Notes: generated by a model not told the origin, from the letters alone. Positions 18,331-30,454 are shown, counted from the stretch's first letter. The stretch: DNA of 64,000 nucleotides from Verrucomicrobiia bacterium (GCA_030432235.1 JAUIHT010000002.1:561136-625135); one strand, 5' to 3'. Numbers and translations: made by a program.

Positions 18331-21300
18331 TCATTCCACAAACTCCTTCTTGTCGGCTTCGGTCTCAATGCGCTGGGCGCGCTCGCCGGGGCTACCGGTG
18401 AAGCGACCGAAGAAGAGGTAGGCCGCGGGAATGGCGTAGAGCGTGAAGAGCGAGGCCAGGGAAACCCCGAAGGCCACCACGATACCCAAGGTGATGCGAT
18501 TTTCGGAGCCCGCGCCGCTGGCCAGGACCAGGGGTATGGCGCCGAAAACCGTCGAGATGGCCGTCATGAGCACGGGGCGCAGACGGATTTCGCAGGCGCG
18601 CAGGAGCGCCTCGCGCAGCTCGATGCCCTTGTCCCGAAGCTGATTGGCGAACTCAACGATGAGAATGCCGTTCTTGGCCGCCAAACCGGTCAGCATGACG
18701 AGGCCGATCTTGGAAAAGATATTCAGCGTGCCACCCATGAGCCAGATGCCGATGAGCGCGCCGCAGATACCCAACGGAACCGTCAGCAGGATGGTGATGG
18801 GATGGATGGTGCTTTCAAACTGCCCCGCCAGGACGAGATAGACGATGACCAGCGACAAGGCGAAGATGAAGATAATGGCCCCTTGCGAGTCGATGTATTC
18901 GCGGGACTCGCCCTTGTAGTCGACCTGCGCACCCGCCGGCAGTTTTTCATGCACGGCCTGCTCCAGAAAGTCGAGTGCATCGCCCAGAGTGTACCCATCG
19001 GCCAAATTGGCAGTGATGGTCAAAGCGCGCAGGCGGTTGAAGCGCTTCAGCTCGGGAGCGTCCGCCGTCTCGATGATTTCGACGAGATTGCTCAGGGGGA
19101 TAAGCTCGCCGGTGTTGGACGAGCGCACGTAGATATTTTCCAGGTCAGAGGGACTCTGGCGGTCGGCGTCGGCGCCCTGCATAATGACGTCGTACTCTTC
19201 CCCGCGATCCAGGTAAGTCGTTACCCTGCGGGAACCCAAAAATGTCTCCAGCGTGCGGCCGATCTCGCGCAGGGGCACGCCCAGGTCGGCGGCGCGATCC
19301 CGCAGAACCCGCACGCGCAGTTGCGGCTTGGTCTCCTTGTAGTCCGAGTCGACGTTCAGCAGGCCGGGGTTCTCCCGCGCAGCCTCCAGGATGATATCGC
19401 GCCACTCGCGCAACTCCTTGTAGGTGCTTCCGCCAATGACGAACTGCACCGGCTCACCCGAGCTTTGCGTCAATCCACTGCGCACAATGGGGAAGGCCAT
19501 CACACCGGGCAGGCGGGATATCTTACCGGCGGCCTCGCCCATGATGGCACCCGCGGGTCGGCGCTTGCCAAAGTCTTCGAGCACCACGATACCGAAGCCG
19601 CCGTTGAAGGAGTTGGGATCCCCGAAGCTGTTGGGCGTGCGGATGAGTACGCGGGTGGCCTCACCATTTTCGTAATAAGGCATGAGTTCTTTTTCGATCT
19701 CGCGCATGTAGCGCTGCGAGTACTCGTAGCTGGAGCCCTCCGGTGCGCGCATGAGGAAGAAGAACACGCCACGGTCCTCCTTGGGCGCAAACTCATCGGG
19801 CAAGCGCTGGAAGATGAAGAACATCAGCGCGAAAGTAACGAGTATGAGAGTCAGGACAACCGGCCACAGGCGCAGGGCAAACTCCAGCGTACGCCGGTAC
19901 AGATGCGCAAAGGACTCGAGGGTGTGGTCGACTTTCTTCGCCAGCCAGCCCTCCGTCTGCCCGGTGCTGAGCAGGAAGCTGCACATCATCGGCGAAAGCG
20001 TCAGGGCGACAAAACTGGAGAAGCCCACGCTGGCGGCCAAGGCGAAGGCAAACTCGCTGAAGAGCCGCCCGGTGTTGCCGCTGAGAAAGCCGATGGGCAC
20101 GAAGACCGCGATCAACACCAGGGTCGTCGCGATGACAGCGAAGCTGACCTGTTTGGTCCCGCGCACGGCGGCCAGCGGAGGCGACTCGCCCAGGTGGATG
20201 CGTCGATAGACGTTTTCCAGCACCACAATAGCGTCATCCACCACCAGCCCGATGGCCAGCAGGAGCGCGAGCAGGGTCAGGATATTCAGCGAATATCCCA
20301 TGAAATTAAGGAAAATCAGCGAGCCGATGAGCGAGATGGGCACGGTAACAGCGGGCACCAGGACGGCGCGCAGACTGCCCAGGAAGACAAAGATGACGAA
20401 GACCACCAGCCCCATGGCAATGAAGAGCGAGTTGTAAATCTCGTCGATGGACTGCTCGATGAAGACCGTGCTGTCGTAGCTATTGAAAAGTTGCGTGCCC
20501 GGCGGCAGGCTCGGGCGTATCTTCTCCACCTCGGCGTTGATACCACGCGAGACCTCAAGCTGATTGGCCGTCGATTGGGGGATGATGCCGAGGCCGACCA
20601 TGTCCTGGCCGTTACCACGCAGTTCCTGCCGGTGCTCCTCGGGGCCCACGCGCACATCGGCGACCTCCTGCAGGCGGATGAGGTGACCGTCCTCGCCCTT
20701 GGCCACGACCAGCTCCCGGAAGTCCTCCTCGGCCTCGTAGAGGCGGTCGGTGCGCACCGTAAAGTAGCGTTCTGACGAGTCCACCCGGCCGGCGGGCAGC
20801 TCGACGTTTTCCCGGCGCAGGGCCGCCTCGATATCGTCGACGGTCACGCTGCGCGCAGCCATGGCCTGGCGGTTCAACCAGATGCGCATGGAGTAGGTGC
20901 GGTCGCCCCCCACGCGCACACGGGCCACGCCATTGACGGTGGACAGGCGATCGACCAGGTAGCGCCGCGCGTAGTCGGTCAGCTCCAGGCCGCTCATGGT
21001 GTCGGAGGAAAAGTTGAGCCAGAGGATGACGTCGCTGCTGGAGTCCACCTTGAAAATCTCGGGCGGGTCCGCCTCCTCGGGCAGGTTGTCGACCACCCGG
21101 GCCACGCGCTCACGCACATCGTTGGCGGCGCTGTCGATGTCGCGACTCAGTTCGAACTCGATGGAGATGTCGGACTGACCGTCCTTGCTGACGGAGGAAA
21201 TGGAGCGTATGCCCTCGATGCCGCTGATGCGGTCCTCGATGACCTGCGTGATTTTGGTATCAATGATGGCCGCCGACGCACCGGTGTAGCTGGTCTCCAC

Positions 21301-21438
21301 CGAGACCACCGGCGGGTTGATGTCCGGGTATTCGCGCACCGGCAGGCGCGTGTACGAGATGATGCCGATGACCACCAGAAGGAGGCTCAACACCGCGGCG
21401 AAAACCGGCCGCTTGACCGATAGCTCGGAGATGTGCAT
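18331..21438 (-). CDS. RND-family multidrug efflux permease (HAE1/AcrB-like)
   Basis: 1,035 aa, the usual length. It has the N-terminal helix and YTRLPVREYPDINPPVVSV, the porter and docking domains, and 12 membrane helices. GLVVDDAIVVLENVYRR carries the paired aspartates of TM4 for proton relay, and the second half repeats the pattern (GLAAKNGILIVEFANQ). It is the inner-membrane pump that exports drugs or lipids by proton antiport. It lies between the adaptor gene (ends 21442) and the outer-membrane lipoprotein gene, forming one operon. Confidence 0.96.
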   Translation of the reverse strand: MHISELSVKRPVFAAVLSLLLVVIGIISYTRLPVREYPDINPPVVSVETSYTGASAAIIDTKITQVIEDRISGIEGIRSISSVSKDGQSDISIEFELSRDIDSAANDVRERVARVVDNLPEEADPPEIFKVDSSSDVILWLNFSSDTMSGLELTDYARRYLVDRLSTVNGVARVRVGGDRTYSMRIWLNRQAMAARSVTVDDIEAALRRENVELPAGRVDSSERYFTVRTDRLYEAEEDFRELVVAKGEDGHLIRLQEVADVRVGPEEHRQELRGNGQDMVGLGIIPQSTANQLEVSRGINAEVEKIRPSLPPGTQLFNSYDSTVFIEQSIDEIYNSLFIAMGLVVFVIFVFLGSLRAVLVPAVTVPISLIGSLIFLNFMGYSLNILTLLALLLAIGLVVDDAIVVLENVYRRIHLGESPPLAAVRGTKQVSFAVIATTLVLIAVFVPIGFLSGNTGRLFSEFAFALAASVGFSSFVALTLSPMMCSFLLSTGQTEGWLAKKVDHTLESFAHLYRRTLEFALRLWPVVLTLILVTFALMFFIFQRLPDEFAPKEDRGVFFFLMRAPEGSSYEYSQRYMREIEKELMPYYENGEATRVLIRTPNSFGDPNSFNGGFGIVVLEDFGKRRPAGAIMGEAAGKISRLPGVMAFPIVRSGLTQSSGEPVQFVIGGSTYKELREWRDIILEAARENPGLLNVDSDYKETKPQLRVRVLRDRAADLGVPLREIGRTLETFLGSRRVTTYLDRGEEYDVIMQGADADRQSPSDLENIYVRSSNTGELIPLSNLVEIIETADAPELKRFNRLRALTITANLADGYTLGDALDFLEQAVHEKLPAGAQVDYKGESREYIDSQGAIIFIFALSLVIVYLVLAGQFESTIHPITILLTVPLGICGALIGIWLMGGTLNIFSKIGLVMLTGLAAKNGILIVEFANQLRDKGIELREALLRACEIRLRPVLMTAISTVFGAIPLVLASGAGSENRITLGIVVAFGVSLASLFTLYAIPAAYLFFGRFTGSPGERAQRIETEADKKEFVE

Positions 21439-21441
21439 GCC

Positions 21442-22563
21442 CTACTGACCGCCCTCCCCAACCGAGAAGACCTCTTCTTCCGTAGTAATCGTGACCGGCT
21501 GACCGGGCACCACGCGAAAACCTTCCGTCACCACCGAATCGCCCGCTTTCAAGCCGGACAGAACTTCTACCTTGCCCGGCAGGCGACGGCCGATCTGCAC
21601 CTCGACGCGCTTGGCCACACCGTCGGCCACCTGCATGGCGAACTGCTTTTCGCCCTGTGGCGTCAGCGCCGCCTCGTTCACCGTCAGCGTCTCGAGATGG
21701 CCCAGCTCAATGACGACATTAAGGAGCATGCCCGGACGCAAGGCCAGGTCCTCATTGGGGATGATGGCGCGCACCTGGGCCGCCCGCGTGACCGGATCGA
21801 CAATGGGCGATACGGAAAAGATTTCTCCGGAAAAAGTGCGCCCCGGAAAGGCCACGGAGGTCGCGCGGATTTCCAGTCCGACCGCCAGGCTCCCGATAAA
21901 ACGTTCCGGCGCGGTGAAATCCACCTTCACCGGAGTCAGGTCGCTAATGACGGCGAGGGTCTTGCCCGGCGTGACCAGCTCGCCCAGGCTGACATTGCGC
22001 AAGCCGACCTGACCGCTGAAAGGCGCCTTGATGTTACGGTCGGCGATGGCCGCCTCGATCAGGCTCACCCCGGCGCGGGCCCGGGTCAGTTTGGACTGCT
22101 CCTCGTCGATGAGGGACTTTGACAAGGCCCCCGTGCCCTCCACCTGCTTGATGCGCTCGACTTGCCGCTCGCGCTCCTGAAGGAGAGACTGTGCCTCGAC
22201 CAACAAGGCCTGCTGCTCTTCGTCGTTGAGCTGTACCAGGAGCTGCCCGGCCTCGACAAGTTCGCCATCGTCGAAGTACAGGCCGGTGATCTGGTCCGTC
22301 ACCTTGGCTGACAACGTAGCCTGCTCGTTGGCACGCACGGTCCCAAGCGACTCCAAGGTCAACGGCAGGGTTTCCGACTGAATCTGTTCAACTAAGACCG
22401 GCGGAGGAGGCCGGTTCTGAGAGGGTGGCACCCCCTCGCCCGGAGGCAAAAAGATGAGGACTGCCGCCGCCGCCACTCCGGCCAGCAAGACCAGAATACC
22501 GGACAATTTCGCGCCGGTATTCGATTTTGGTTCAGGGGTGGAGGTATCGTTGTTTGCAGTCAC
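21442..22563 (-). CDS. RND efflux periplasmic adaptor (membrane fusion protein)
   Basis: 373 aa. An N-terminal membrane anchor (about 21-42) is followed by a split lipoyl-like domain (VRANEQATLSAKVTDQI... and APFSGQVGLRNVSLGELV), an alpha-hairpin (residues about 120-165) and the beta-barrel domain. It links the RND pump to the outer-membrane duct. It is the first gene of the three-gene operon and ends 3 bp before the pump gene start. Confidence 0.93.
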   Translation of the reverse strand: MTANNDTSTPEPKSNTGAKLSGILVLLAGVAAAAVLIFLPPGEGVPPSQNRPPPPVLVEQIQSETLPLTLESLGTVRANEQATLSAKVTDQITGLYFDDGELVEAGQLLVQLNDEEQQALLVEAQSLLQERERQVERIKQVEGTGALSKSLIDEEQSKLTRARAGVSLIEAAIADRNIKAPFSGQVGLRNVSLGELVTPGKTLAVISDLTPVKVDFTAPERFIGSLAVGLEIRATSVAFPGRTFSGEIFSVSPIVDPVTRAAQVRAIIPNEDLALRPGMLLNVVIELGHLETLTVNEAALTPQGEKQFAMQVADGVAKRVEVQIGRRLPGKVEVLSGLKAGDSVVTEGFRVVPGQPVTITTEEEVFSVGEGGQ

Positions 22564-22644
22564 AAGAATCAGGAACTAAACGCTCGTTTTAATCGGCGCA
22601 AGCCCAGTCGGACGATTTTTTTTAGAAACCTGGCAGAAATAGAT

Positions 22645-22679
22645 AAATAAAAAAAGCCACCGGCATAACCGGTGGCTTT
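22645..22679 (-). terminator. Intrinsic terminator of the exported-protein gene
   Basis: AAAGCCACCGG (22653-22663) and CCGGTGGCTTT (22669-22679) form an 11-bp perfect stem with a 5-nt loop. On the minus strand it is followed by TTTTTTTATTTAT, so it ends the transcript of the gene at 22706-23296. Confidence 0.93.
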
Positions 22680-22705
22680 CTGATGAGATGATGAAGGGTG
22701 CGAGA

Positions 22706-23296
22706 TTATCCCTTGTAGCTGGAATATACGGGCACGGCATAGACTACCTGGATTTCGTCAAGGCCATCGCGTTCCACGATGGTACCGACGACTTCGAATT
22801 CACCTTCGTGACGCACCTCAGCCACAGTATTTTCGGTGGATTCCAAGGTTAAGACGCCGACATCCTCGTAGGTCAGCATTTCGGAGGGAGAAAAGTTCCC
22901 TTCAGTATCCTTCATATTCGGATGCTGCTTGATGAGATAGACGCGTTCGGTTTCACCGATGCCGAGGAAACCCTTTTCCTTGGTTACCAGGACGATCTGG
23001 CTGCGGTCCTTGATTTCCTTCAACTGAGGATCCGCATCCTTGGCCGTCTGAAGATAGTGTGACAGCGTCTTGATTTCGCCGCGTAGCGCATCATACGCCA
23101 CCTCTTCGGACTCGGAGTTGACCGGAACCACTGTGGAATCCACATCATGGGTCCAGGCCGGGCCCATGGTTTCGGAGCGCTCGACGGAGGAGGTGGAGCT
23201 GGACCATTCGATACGTTCCTGACCGTTGGAGGACTGGGCGAAAAGAAGCCCGCTGCTGCACAGACCAAGAACAGATGTAATAATTAGCTTTTTCAT
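22706..23296 (-). CDS. Exported protein of unknown function
   Basis: 196 aa with a clear signal peptide (MKKLIITSVLGLCSSGLLFAQ). The mature part is mixed charged, with no cysteine pairs and no recognised domain. A central helical segment (ALRGEIKTLSHYLQTAKDAD) is followed by beta-rich sequence. I do not recognise a family. It is a single-gene unit with its own terminator and a possible sigma-54-type promoter 45 bp upstream. No Shine-Dalgarno sequence is visible. Confidence 0.7.
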   Translation of the reverse strand: MKKLIITSVLGLCSSGLLFAQSSNGQERIEWSSSTSSVERSETMGPAWTHDVDSTVVPVNSESEEVAYDALRGEIKTLSHYLQTAKDADPQLKEIKDRSQIVLVTKEKGFLGIGETERVYLIKQHPNMKDTEGNFSPSEMLTYEDVGVLTLESTENTVAEVRHEGEFEVVGTIVERDGLDEIQVVYAVPVYSSYKG

Positions 23297-23341
23297 TTTG
23301 AATAGATGTTAAGGTTAATAATTCGATTCCCACATCTACCT

Positions 23342-23357
23342 TGCCTGGAGCGTGCCA
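23342..23357 (-). promoter_or_regulatory. Possible sigma-54 promoter of the exported-protein gene
   Basis: The minus strand reads TGGCACG-CTCC-AGGCA, matching the -24 element TGGCACG fully and keeping the invariant GC of the -12 element at the right spacing; the -12 TT is AG here. It lies 45-60 nt before the ATG at 23296. No RpoN gene or enhancer-binding protein is in the window. Confidence 0.35.
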
Positions 23358-23501
23358 ACTTTACTGCGCCAACAGCAAGCTGCTCCCGCAAAGCAACTTA
23401 CATCTTTCTGTAAAAAAGCTTTAAAGCGCGCAGGCCCCTGTATCGCGCAATTTGCCAGCGCCCATCCCCGCCAATCGTGCATTTTGCGAGAATACCTCGC
23501 C

Positions 23502-24341
23502 TCAATACCCCAATAAAGTAATTTTGCGCTTCTTCGCTTCGGCCAGAACGGCGTCTTTTTCCAGAATGATGCAGTTACCGGCTTCGAGGGCGGCAGCAGC
23601 CAAGCCGGCCTCGCTCATAACGTCGAGTGTCTTCATTCCGAAAACAGGCACATCAAAGCGGTAATCCTGGCCGGGCTTCACCGTTTTGACAAAGAGGGTC
23701 TTCTTGGCATCGAAGGTCCCGGCACGGCGCAACATCGCATCCGTGCCCTCGAAGGCCTCCACCGCCAGGACCGTGCCTCGGGCCACGACGACCCCCTGGC
23801 CGACATCCAGCCGCGCCATCTCTTTGGCCAGCCGCACGCCGTAATCGAGCGCTTCGCTGTCGGGCTGATACTTGCCCGCCGCCATGATGCCCGCCTCGGC
23901 CAGCTCCATGTCCAGGAAAGCGCGGGCGTCGAGCTGGACGATGCCGAGCTTTTCAATCTCGGAGGCGATGGCGCCGAAGATGCTCTCCGCGTTCTTTTCC
24001 TTGAGGGAGGCCAGGATGGTGACGGCTTTGAGGTCGGGGCTCAAACCCTTGAAGAGCTTGCGGGGCGTGATCTGCCCGGCCATGAGCGCGTAACCGGCCC
24101 CGAATTTATCCAGCGCTTTGAGCATATGCCCGAGCTGCCCGACCTTGATCATGACCCGCTCGGACTCACCGAAGCTCGCGACCAGCTCCGGGCGTGTCTC
24201 CCCTTCGAAAGCGATGAGGCGGACCGACACGCCTGCGGCGCGCGCCAGTTCAACCGTCAGCATCGGATACATCCCCTGCCCCGCGATGACCGCCAGGGGC
24301 CGCGCGGCGTCGAAGTCATCCGGTAAGAAGCGGGAGGGCAT
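23502..24341 (-). CDS. lpxI: UDP-2,3-diacylglucosamine pyrophosphatase LpxI (DUF1009)
   Basis: 279 aa. The N-terminal domain starts PLAVIAGQGMYPMLTV, and the C-terminal half has DVGQGVVVARGTVLAVEAFEGTD and the FDVPVFGMKT motif typical of LpxI. It hydrolyses UDP-2,3-diacylglucosamine to lipid X and UMP in lipid A synthesis, replacing LpxH. It is last in the operon leuS, FecR-like, membrane protein, lpxI. Its ATG shares one base with the previous stop (TGATG), indicating translational coupling. Confidence 0.93.
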   Translation of the reverse strand: MPSRFLPDDFDAARPLAVIAGQGMYPMLTVELARAAGVSVRLIAFEGETRPELVASFGESERVMIKVGQLGHMLKALDKFGAGYALMAGQITPRKLFKGLSPDLKAVTILASLKEKNAESIFGAIASEIEKLGIVQLDARAFLDMELAEAGIMAAGKYQPDSEALDYGVRLAKEMARLDVGQGVVVARGTVLAVEAFEGTDAMLRRAGTFDAKKTLFVKTVKPGQDYRFDVPVFGMKTLDVMSEAGLAAAALEAGNCIILEKDAVLAEAKKRKITLLGY

Positions 24342-24772
24342 CAGGTATGGAGTGTCGGCGGTGTCGTGGGCGGCACATCAACACCAAAGCCTTGCCGGAC
24401 CGACGGGCGGCCCAGAACCAGGAGCGTGAATACCCCCAGCGCGGTACCGAAGGGGAAAAAGATGCATTCGAACCCGGCCACCACCTGACAAAACATGTGC
24501 CCACGGCGTTCCTTCAAACGGCGACTCGCCTTAATCATGCAGATGGCCAGCGCCTCGCCGACGAGAATGAAAACCGACGCTAGCACGACAAAGAAAATGC
24601 CGAACCAGGTATCCATATCGTTCTTATCCGCAAAAGGCCCGGCCTTGAAGATGATAGCCAGCCCGACAAACAGGTGTATCAAAGGAAACAGGGAAAAAAC
24701 GGCGGTAATGCAGCCGAGGACCAGATGGAAAATCGACAACAGGCGCAGGTGCTCTTCGTCTTGTGGGCTCAT
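24341..24772 (-). CDS. Small integral membrane protein, unknown function
   Basis: 143 aa. Three or four hydrophobic helices can be seen (about 12-42, 57-80 and 95-122) and the tail VDVPPTTPPTLHT is proline-rich. I do not recognise a named family. It begins 2 bp after the FecR-like stop and is coupled to lpxI. Confidence 0.75.
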   Translation of the reverse strand: MSPQDEEHLRLLSIFHLVLGCITAVFSLFPLIHLFVGLAIIFKAGPFADKNDMDTWFGIFFVVLASVFILVGEALAICMIKASRRLKERRGHMFCQVVAGFECIFFPFGTALGVFTLLVLGRPSVRQGFGVDVPPTTPPTLHT

Positions 24773-24774
24773 CG

Positions 24775-25541
24775 TTATCTGGCCGAACGATAGTCGTTGA
24801 AAGCGGTGCCATCGAGGTCGCGGACGGGGACGGCCGTCATAAATTCCGGCTCCTCGCCGGTGGTCAGGAAGATGGTACGGCGGGCCGACTTGTAGGCGGG
24901 CTGAACGAGCGGCTCAAAGCGCAGGCGACCACGCGCAAGCATCTTCGTCAGGGCCTCCGGCGGATTGTCCAGCGAAGCTGCCTGCAAATCGAGCGCCTCT
25001 CCCTCTGCCACAAAGCGGCGCGGGCCCGAATCGGAAATGTAGTACAGGCTGCCCTGCAGAGCGGCCGCCGCCGGGTCCCCTCCGTCAAGGATAACGGCGA
25101 ACTGAGCGGCGTCCCCCTCAAGCTTGCCGTAGCGTGTTTCCAGGGACAGCGTGGAGGTCGGATCGGGCTCAGGCTGGACGAAGCCGAAGCGGCCCTCCAC
25201 CAGCTTGATGACGACATCGCTGCGCGTTTCCTCGTACTCCCCGCCGATATGGATATCGACGTACTCGAGCTGCTGCGCCCGCACAACGGTCAGTTGCGAG
25301 GACGGCCCCAGGTAAACGGTCAGCCCGGTGGAAAGTACCAGCGTGGCAAAGCCGTTCACCCCGGTGGTGAGTGTCGTATCCGCCGCCGGAAAGGTCTCAT
25401 GCTGGACCGCCGCTTCGCCGTTGCGCAGGACAACGCCCCCGGCGCTGTCCACCCGGGCGAGTACCTCGGGCCAGGTAAGATTCTGGGCTCGCAATGTCGG
25501 CAGAACGACTATCAGGGCGAGAATGGCAAGCACGCGGCACA

Positions 25542-25542
<1 letters not shown>
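24775..25542 (-). CDS. Secreted FecR-domain-like protein
   Basis: 255 aa from ATG at 25542, which overlaps the leuS stop by one base (TGATG); a GTG one codon earlier is possible. A signal peptide ends near LRAQ. The following region (AGGVVLRNGEAAV, TLTTGVNGFATLVLSTG, LGPSSQLTV) resembles the FecR beta-repeat domain. No TonB receptor or sigma factor is nearby, so a signalling role like FecR is not supported; such domains also occur as stand-alone envelope proteins. Confidence 0.7.
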
Positions 25543-28196
<2,654 letters not shown>

Positions 28197-28210
28197 GGAA
28201 AAAGCCGGAC

Positions 28211-28247
28211 AGCTAAAAGCCCAAAGCCCTCGGCTTAAAGCCTAAAG
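28211..28247. repeat. Degenerate intergenic repeat upstream of leuS
   Basis: AGCTAAAAGCCC, AAAGCCC, TAAAGCC and TAAAGT words at roughly 7-8-nt spacing, with the small dyad GGCTT-A-AAGCC. It belongs to the same repeat class as the other gaps. Confidence 0.55.
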
Positions 28248-28353
28248 TGGTGACGCGGTTCCGCCGATCATGGCATGCACTAACAGATAAAGAAACTAAT
28301 GTTGAATGGGCATTCTTCTTTTGTCCCATTACATAAGTGATATCTTCATACTG

Positions 28354-29019
28354 ATGAAACGGCGACTTCTATGGATGTTCTTGGCAACGCTCGCCTTCAT
28401 TGCCCATGGAAACACCGTGCCTGTTATTCAGGATGGCTCGGTTTCTCATTCAGAAGAAACCAATCTCGCAATCGAAAGAGTGAAGGAGCTTTACATCAAG
28501 AAGGGCAAAACCACCGACGACTACGAATTCCGCGCCACCATAGATCCCATTGGCGTATACAGAGTAAAAGTCATTGATAAGTGGATGTCTCCGGCATTCA
28601 TTGAAATTTATCTAGTCGATGCGAACGGCAATGCAGTCCCTGGTACACTTAAAGACCAGCAAATCATCTTCCAGAATCACCAAATGCTCTCGCAAGATGT
28701 GGCGGCACAAGCAGATTACATCCAGGGGTTTATGGAGTTCTATAACCGCTGCCTACCGTGGGGGAAATGTAAGCTGATTGGCTCCATTCAGGAAATACCG
28801 GACTATGCGAAAGCCCCGCTTGAAGCGGACGTAGAGAACGCTATCCGACCTATGTGGCAAAGGGTCTCTGGCAAAGAATGCATCTGGACACTATATACCT
28901 ACACCCAGTTAGGAGGTCAGGTGGAGCGTTTCTGCTTTGTCATTCATGAACTCGGAGACTTCACCGTCGAAACCACCGTTCTAGGCAAAGATATTGGCGC
29001 AGCACAATATCTGCGATAA
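28354..29019 (+). CDS. Exported hypothetical protein
   Basis: 221 aa from ATG at 28354, giving a signal peptide (MKRRLLWMFLATLAFIAHG); an in-frame ATG at 28306 would add 16 hydrophobic residues and cannot be excluded. No family is recognised. Features seen are three cysteines (CLPWGKC and SGKECIW) and mixed alpha/beta sequence. Base composition is clearly more AT-rich than the neighbours, suggesting recent acquisition. It is a single gene between divergent leuS and nusA. Confidence 0.65.
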   Translation: MKRRLLWMFLATLAFIAHGNTVPVIQDGSVSHSEETNLAIERVKELYIKKGKTTDDYEFRATIDPIGVYRVKVIDKWMSPAFIEIYLVDANGNAVPGTLKDQQIIFQNHQMLSQDVAAQADYIQGFMEFYNRCLPWGKCKLIGSIQEIPDYAKAPLEADVENAIRPMWQRVSGKECIWTLYTYTQLGGQVERFCFVIHELGDFTVETTVLGKDIGAAQYLR

Positions 29020-29103
29020 TCACTGCATTCGAATCCTGCGGGTAGCAGCTTCCATTGCCGCGACAACCTCTCCTAATCACGTACAAGCTTTTCCGCTACA
29101 CGC

Positions 29104-29133
29104 TTGACAGTGACTTTCCCTACGCGGTATTTA
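29104..29133 (+). promoter_or_regulatory. Probable nusA operon promoter
   Basis: A perfect -35 TTGACA (29104-29109), an 18-bp spacer and a moderate -10 TATTTA (29128-29133). It is followed by a leader of about 75 nt containing a terminator-like hairpin. Confidence 0.6.
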
Positions 29134-29163
29134 GTATCGTTTAAACATTATCCTTTCACTCGG

Positions 29164-29193
29164 ATAGTGGGTCTCGCACCCGCTATTTTTTTT
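29164..29193 (+). terminator. Terminator/attenuator hairpin in the nusA leader
   Basis: ATAGTGGGT (29164-29172), loop CTCGC, ACCCGCTAT (29178-29186): a 9-bp stem with one G-T pair, followed by eight T. It lies 20 nt before the nusA ATG and downstream of the proposed promoter, so the transcript must read through it to express nusA-infB. A similar hairpin precedes rimP-nusA in proteobacteria (rimP leader). Confidence 0.8.
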
Positions 29194-29212
29194 CTACAGA
29201 CACCAACATCCA

Positions 29213-30454
29213 ATGAGCTCCGAAATCCTGTCCGTTCTCGAATACATGGAGAAAGAGAAGGGGATCAGTCGTGACGACATGATCGCCACCATCTCCTCTG
29301 CGATTCGCAATGCTGCCGCTAAAGGCATCAATGCGGGCCAGGAGTTGAAAGTCGAAATCAACCCCAAAAACGGCGCCCTGCAGGCCTGGTCCATCCTCCG
29401 CGTGGTGGACTCCGTGGGCGATCCCGCCACCGAAATCCACATCGACCGCGCCCACCTTTACAACAAAGCCGCCAAAGTCGGCGACTACATCGAAAAGGAA
29501 ATCGATCCGGCCTACCTCGGCCGTATTGCTGCGCAGACGGCCCGTCAGGCCATCATGCAGCGCATCCGCCAGTTCGAAAAGGAACGTATTTACGACGACT
29601 ACAAGGACTCCGTGGGCGACATCGTCTCCGGCACCGTCCGCCGTCGCGAGCGCGGCGACCTCATCATCGACCTGGGCAAGGCCGAGGCCGTGCTGCCGCC
29701 GCGTGAACGCGTCCCGGGCGAGGACTACGCCCCCGGCGAGCGCATCCGCTGCCTGCTGCTGGCCATCGAAAACACCGCCCGCGGGCCGGAGCTCATCCTC
29801 AGCCGCTCCTCCATCAACTTTGTCCGCCGCCTCTTCGAGCTCGAAGTGACGGAAATCGCCGACGGCACCGTGGTCCTGCAAGGCATGGCCCGCGAACCCG
29901 GCTACCGCACCAAGATCGCCGTCGATACCGTCGACCCGAAGGTCGACCCCGTCGGGGCCTGCGTCGGCGCCCGCGGCGCCCGCGTCAAGAGCATCGTGCG
30001 CGAGCTTGGCGGCGAGAAGATCGACATCATCCGCTACTATCCCGATCCGCAGCGCCTGCTGGAAGAGGCCATCAAGCCCGCCATCCCGCGCAACATCCAG
30101 ATCGACGAAAACGGACGCCGCATTTACTTCGAAGTCTCCGAGGACGACATGTCCGTGGCCATCGGCCGTCGCGGCCAGAACGCCAAGCTGACCTCCCGCC
30201 TCCTTGGCTGGCGCCTGGACATCGGCAAGGAGAAGCACGTCGCCCAGGGCTTCGACGAGAAGCGCGAGCAGGCCGTCCGCGCCCTGCAGGACCGCATCGG
30301 CATCTCCATCGAGAAGACCGCCATGCTCGTCGACCGGGGCTTTACCTCCGTCGAAACCTTCGAAGGCGCCGAGCTGGACGACCTCCTGGGCCTGGGCCTT
30401 TCCGAGGACGAAGCCAAAACGGTCTTGCAACGCGTGGAGGAAGCCCGCGCATAA
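29213..30454 (+). CDS. nusA: Transcription termination/antitermination protein NusA
   Basis: 413 aa. An N-terminal RNA-polymerase-binding domain (about 1-125), an S1 domain ([28 protein letters not shown]), two KH domains ([43 protein letters not shown]) and one C-terminal helix-hairpin-helix repeat ([17 protein letters not shown]). It lacks the full acidic-repeat tail of E. coli NusA (495 aa). It modulates pausing and termination. The usual upstream gene rimP is absent; a promoter and hairpin leader replace it. No Shine-Dalgarno sequence is seen. Confidence 0.96.
   Translation: MSSEILSVLEYMEKEKGISRDDMIATISSAIRNAAAKGINAGQELKVEINPKNGALQAWSILRVVDSVGDPATEIHIDRAHLYNKAAKVGDYIEKEIDPAYLGRIAAQTARQAIMQRIRQFEKERIYDDYKDSVGDIVSGTVRRRERGDLIIDLGKAEAVLPPRERVPGEDYAPGERIRCLLLAIENTARGPELILSRSSINFVRRLFELEVTEIADGTVVLQGMAREPGYRTKIAVDTVDPKVDPVGACVGARGARVKSIVRELGGEKIDIIRYYPDPQRLLEEAIKPAIPRNIQIDENGRRIYFEVSEDDMSVAIGRRGQNAKLTSRLLGWRLDIGKEKHVAQGFDEKREQAVRALQDRIGISIEKTAMLVDRGFTSVETFEGAELDDLLGLGLSEDEAKTVLQRVEEARA

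Noticed and set aside
18802-20775. 657-codon plus-strand open frame
   Set aside because: Antisense shadow of the RND pump gene; the product is low-complexity His/Gln/Asp/Arg-rich, typical of the complement of a GC-rich gene.
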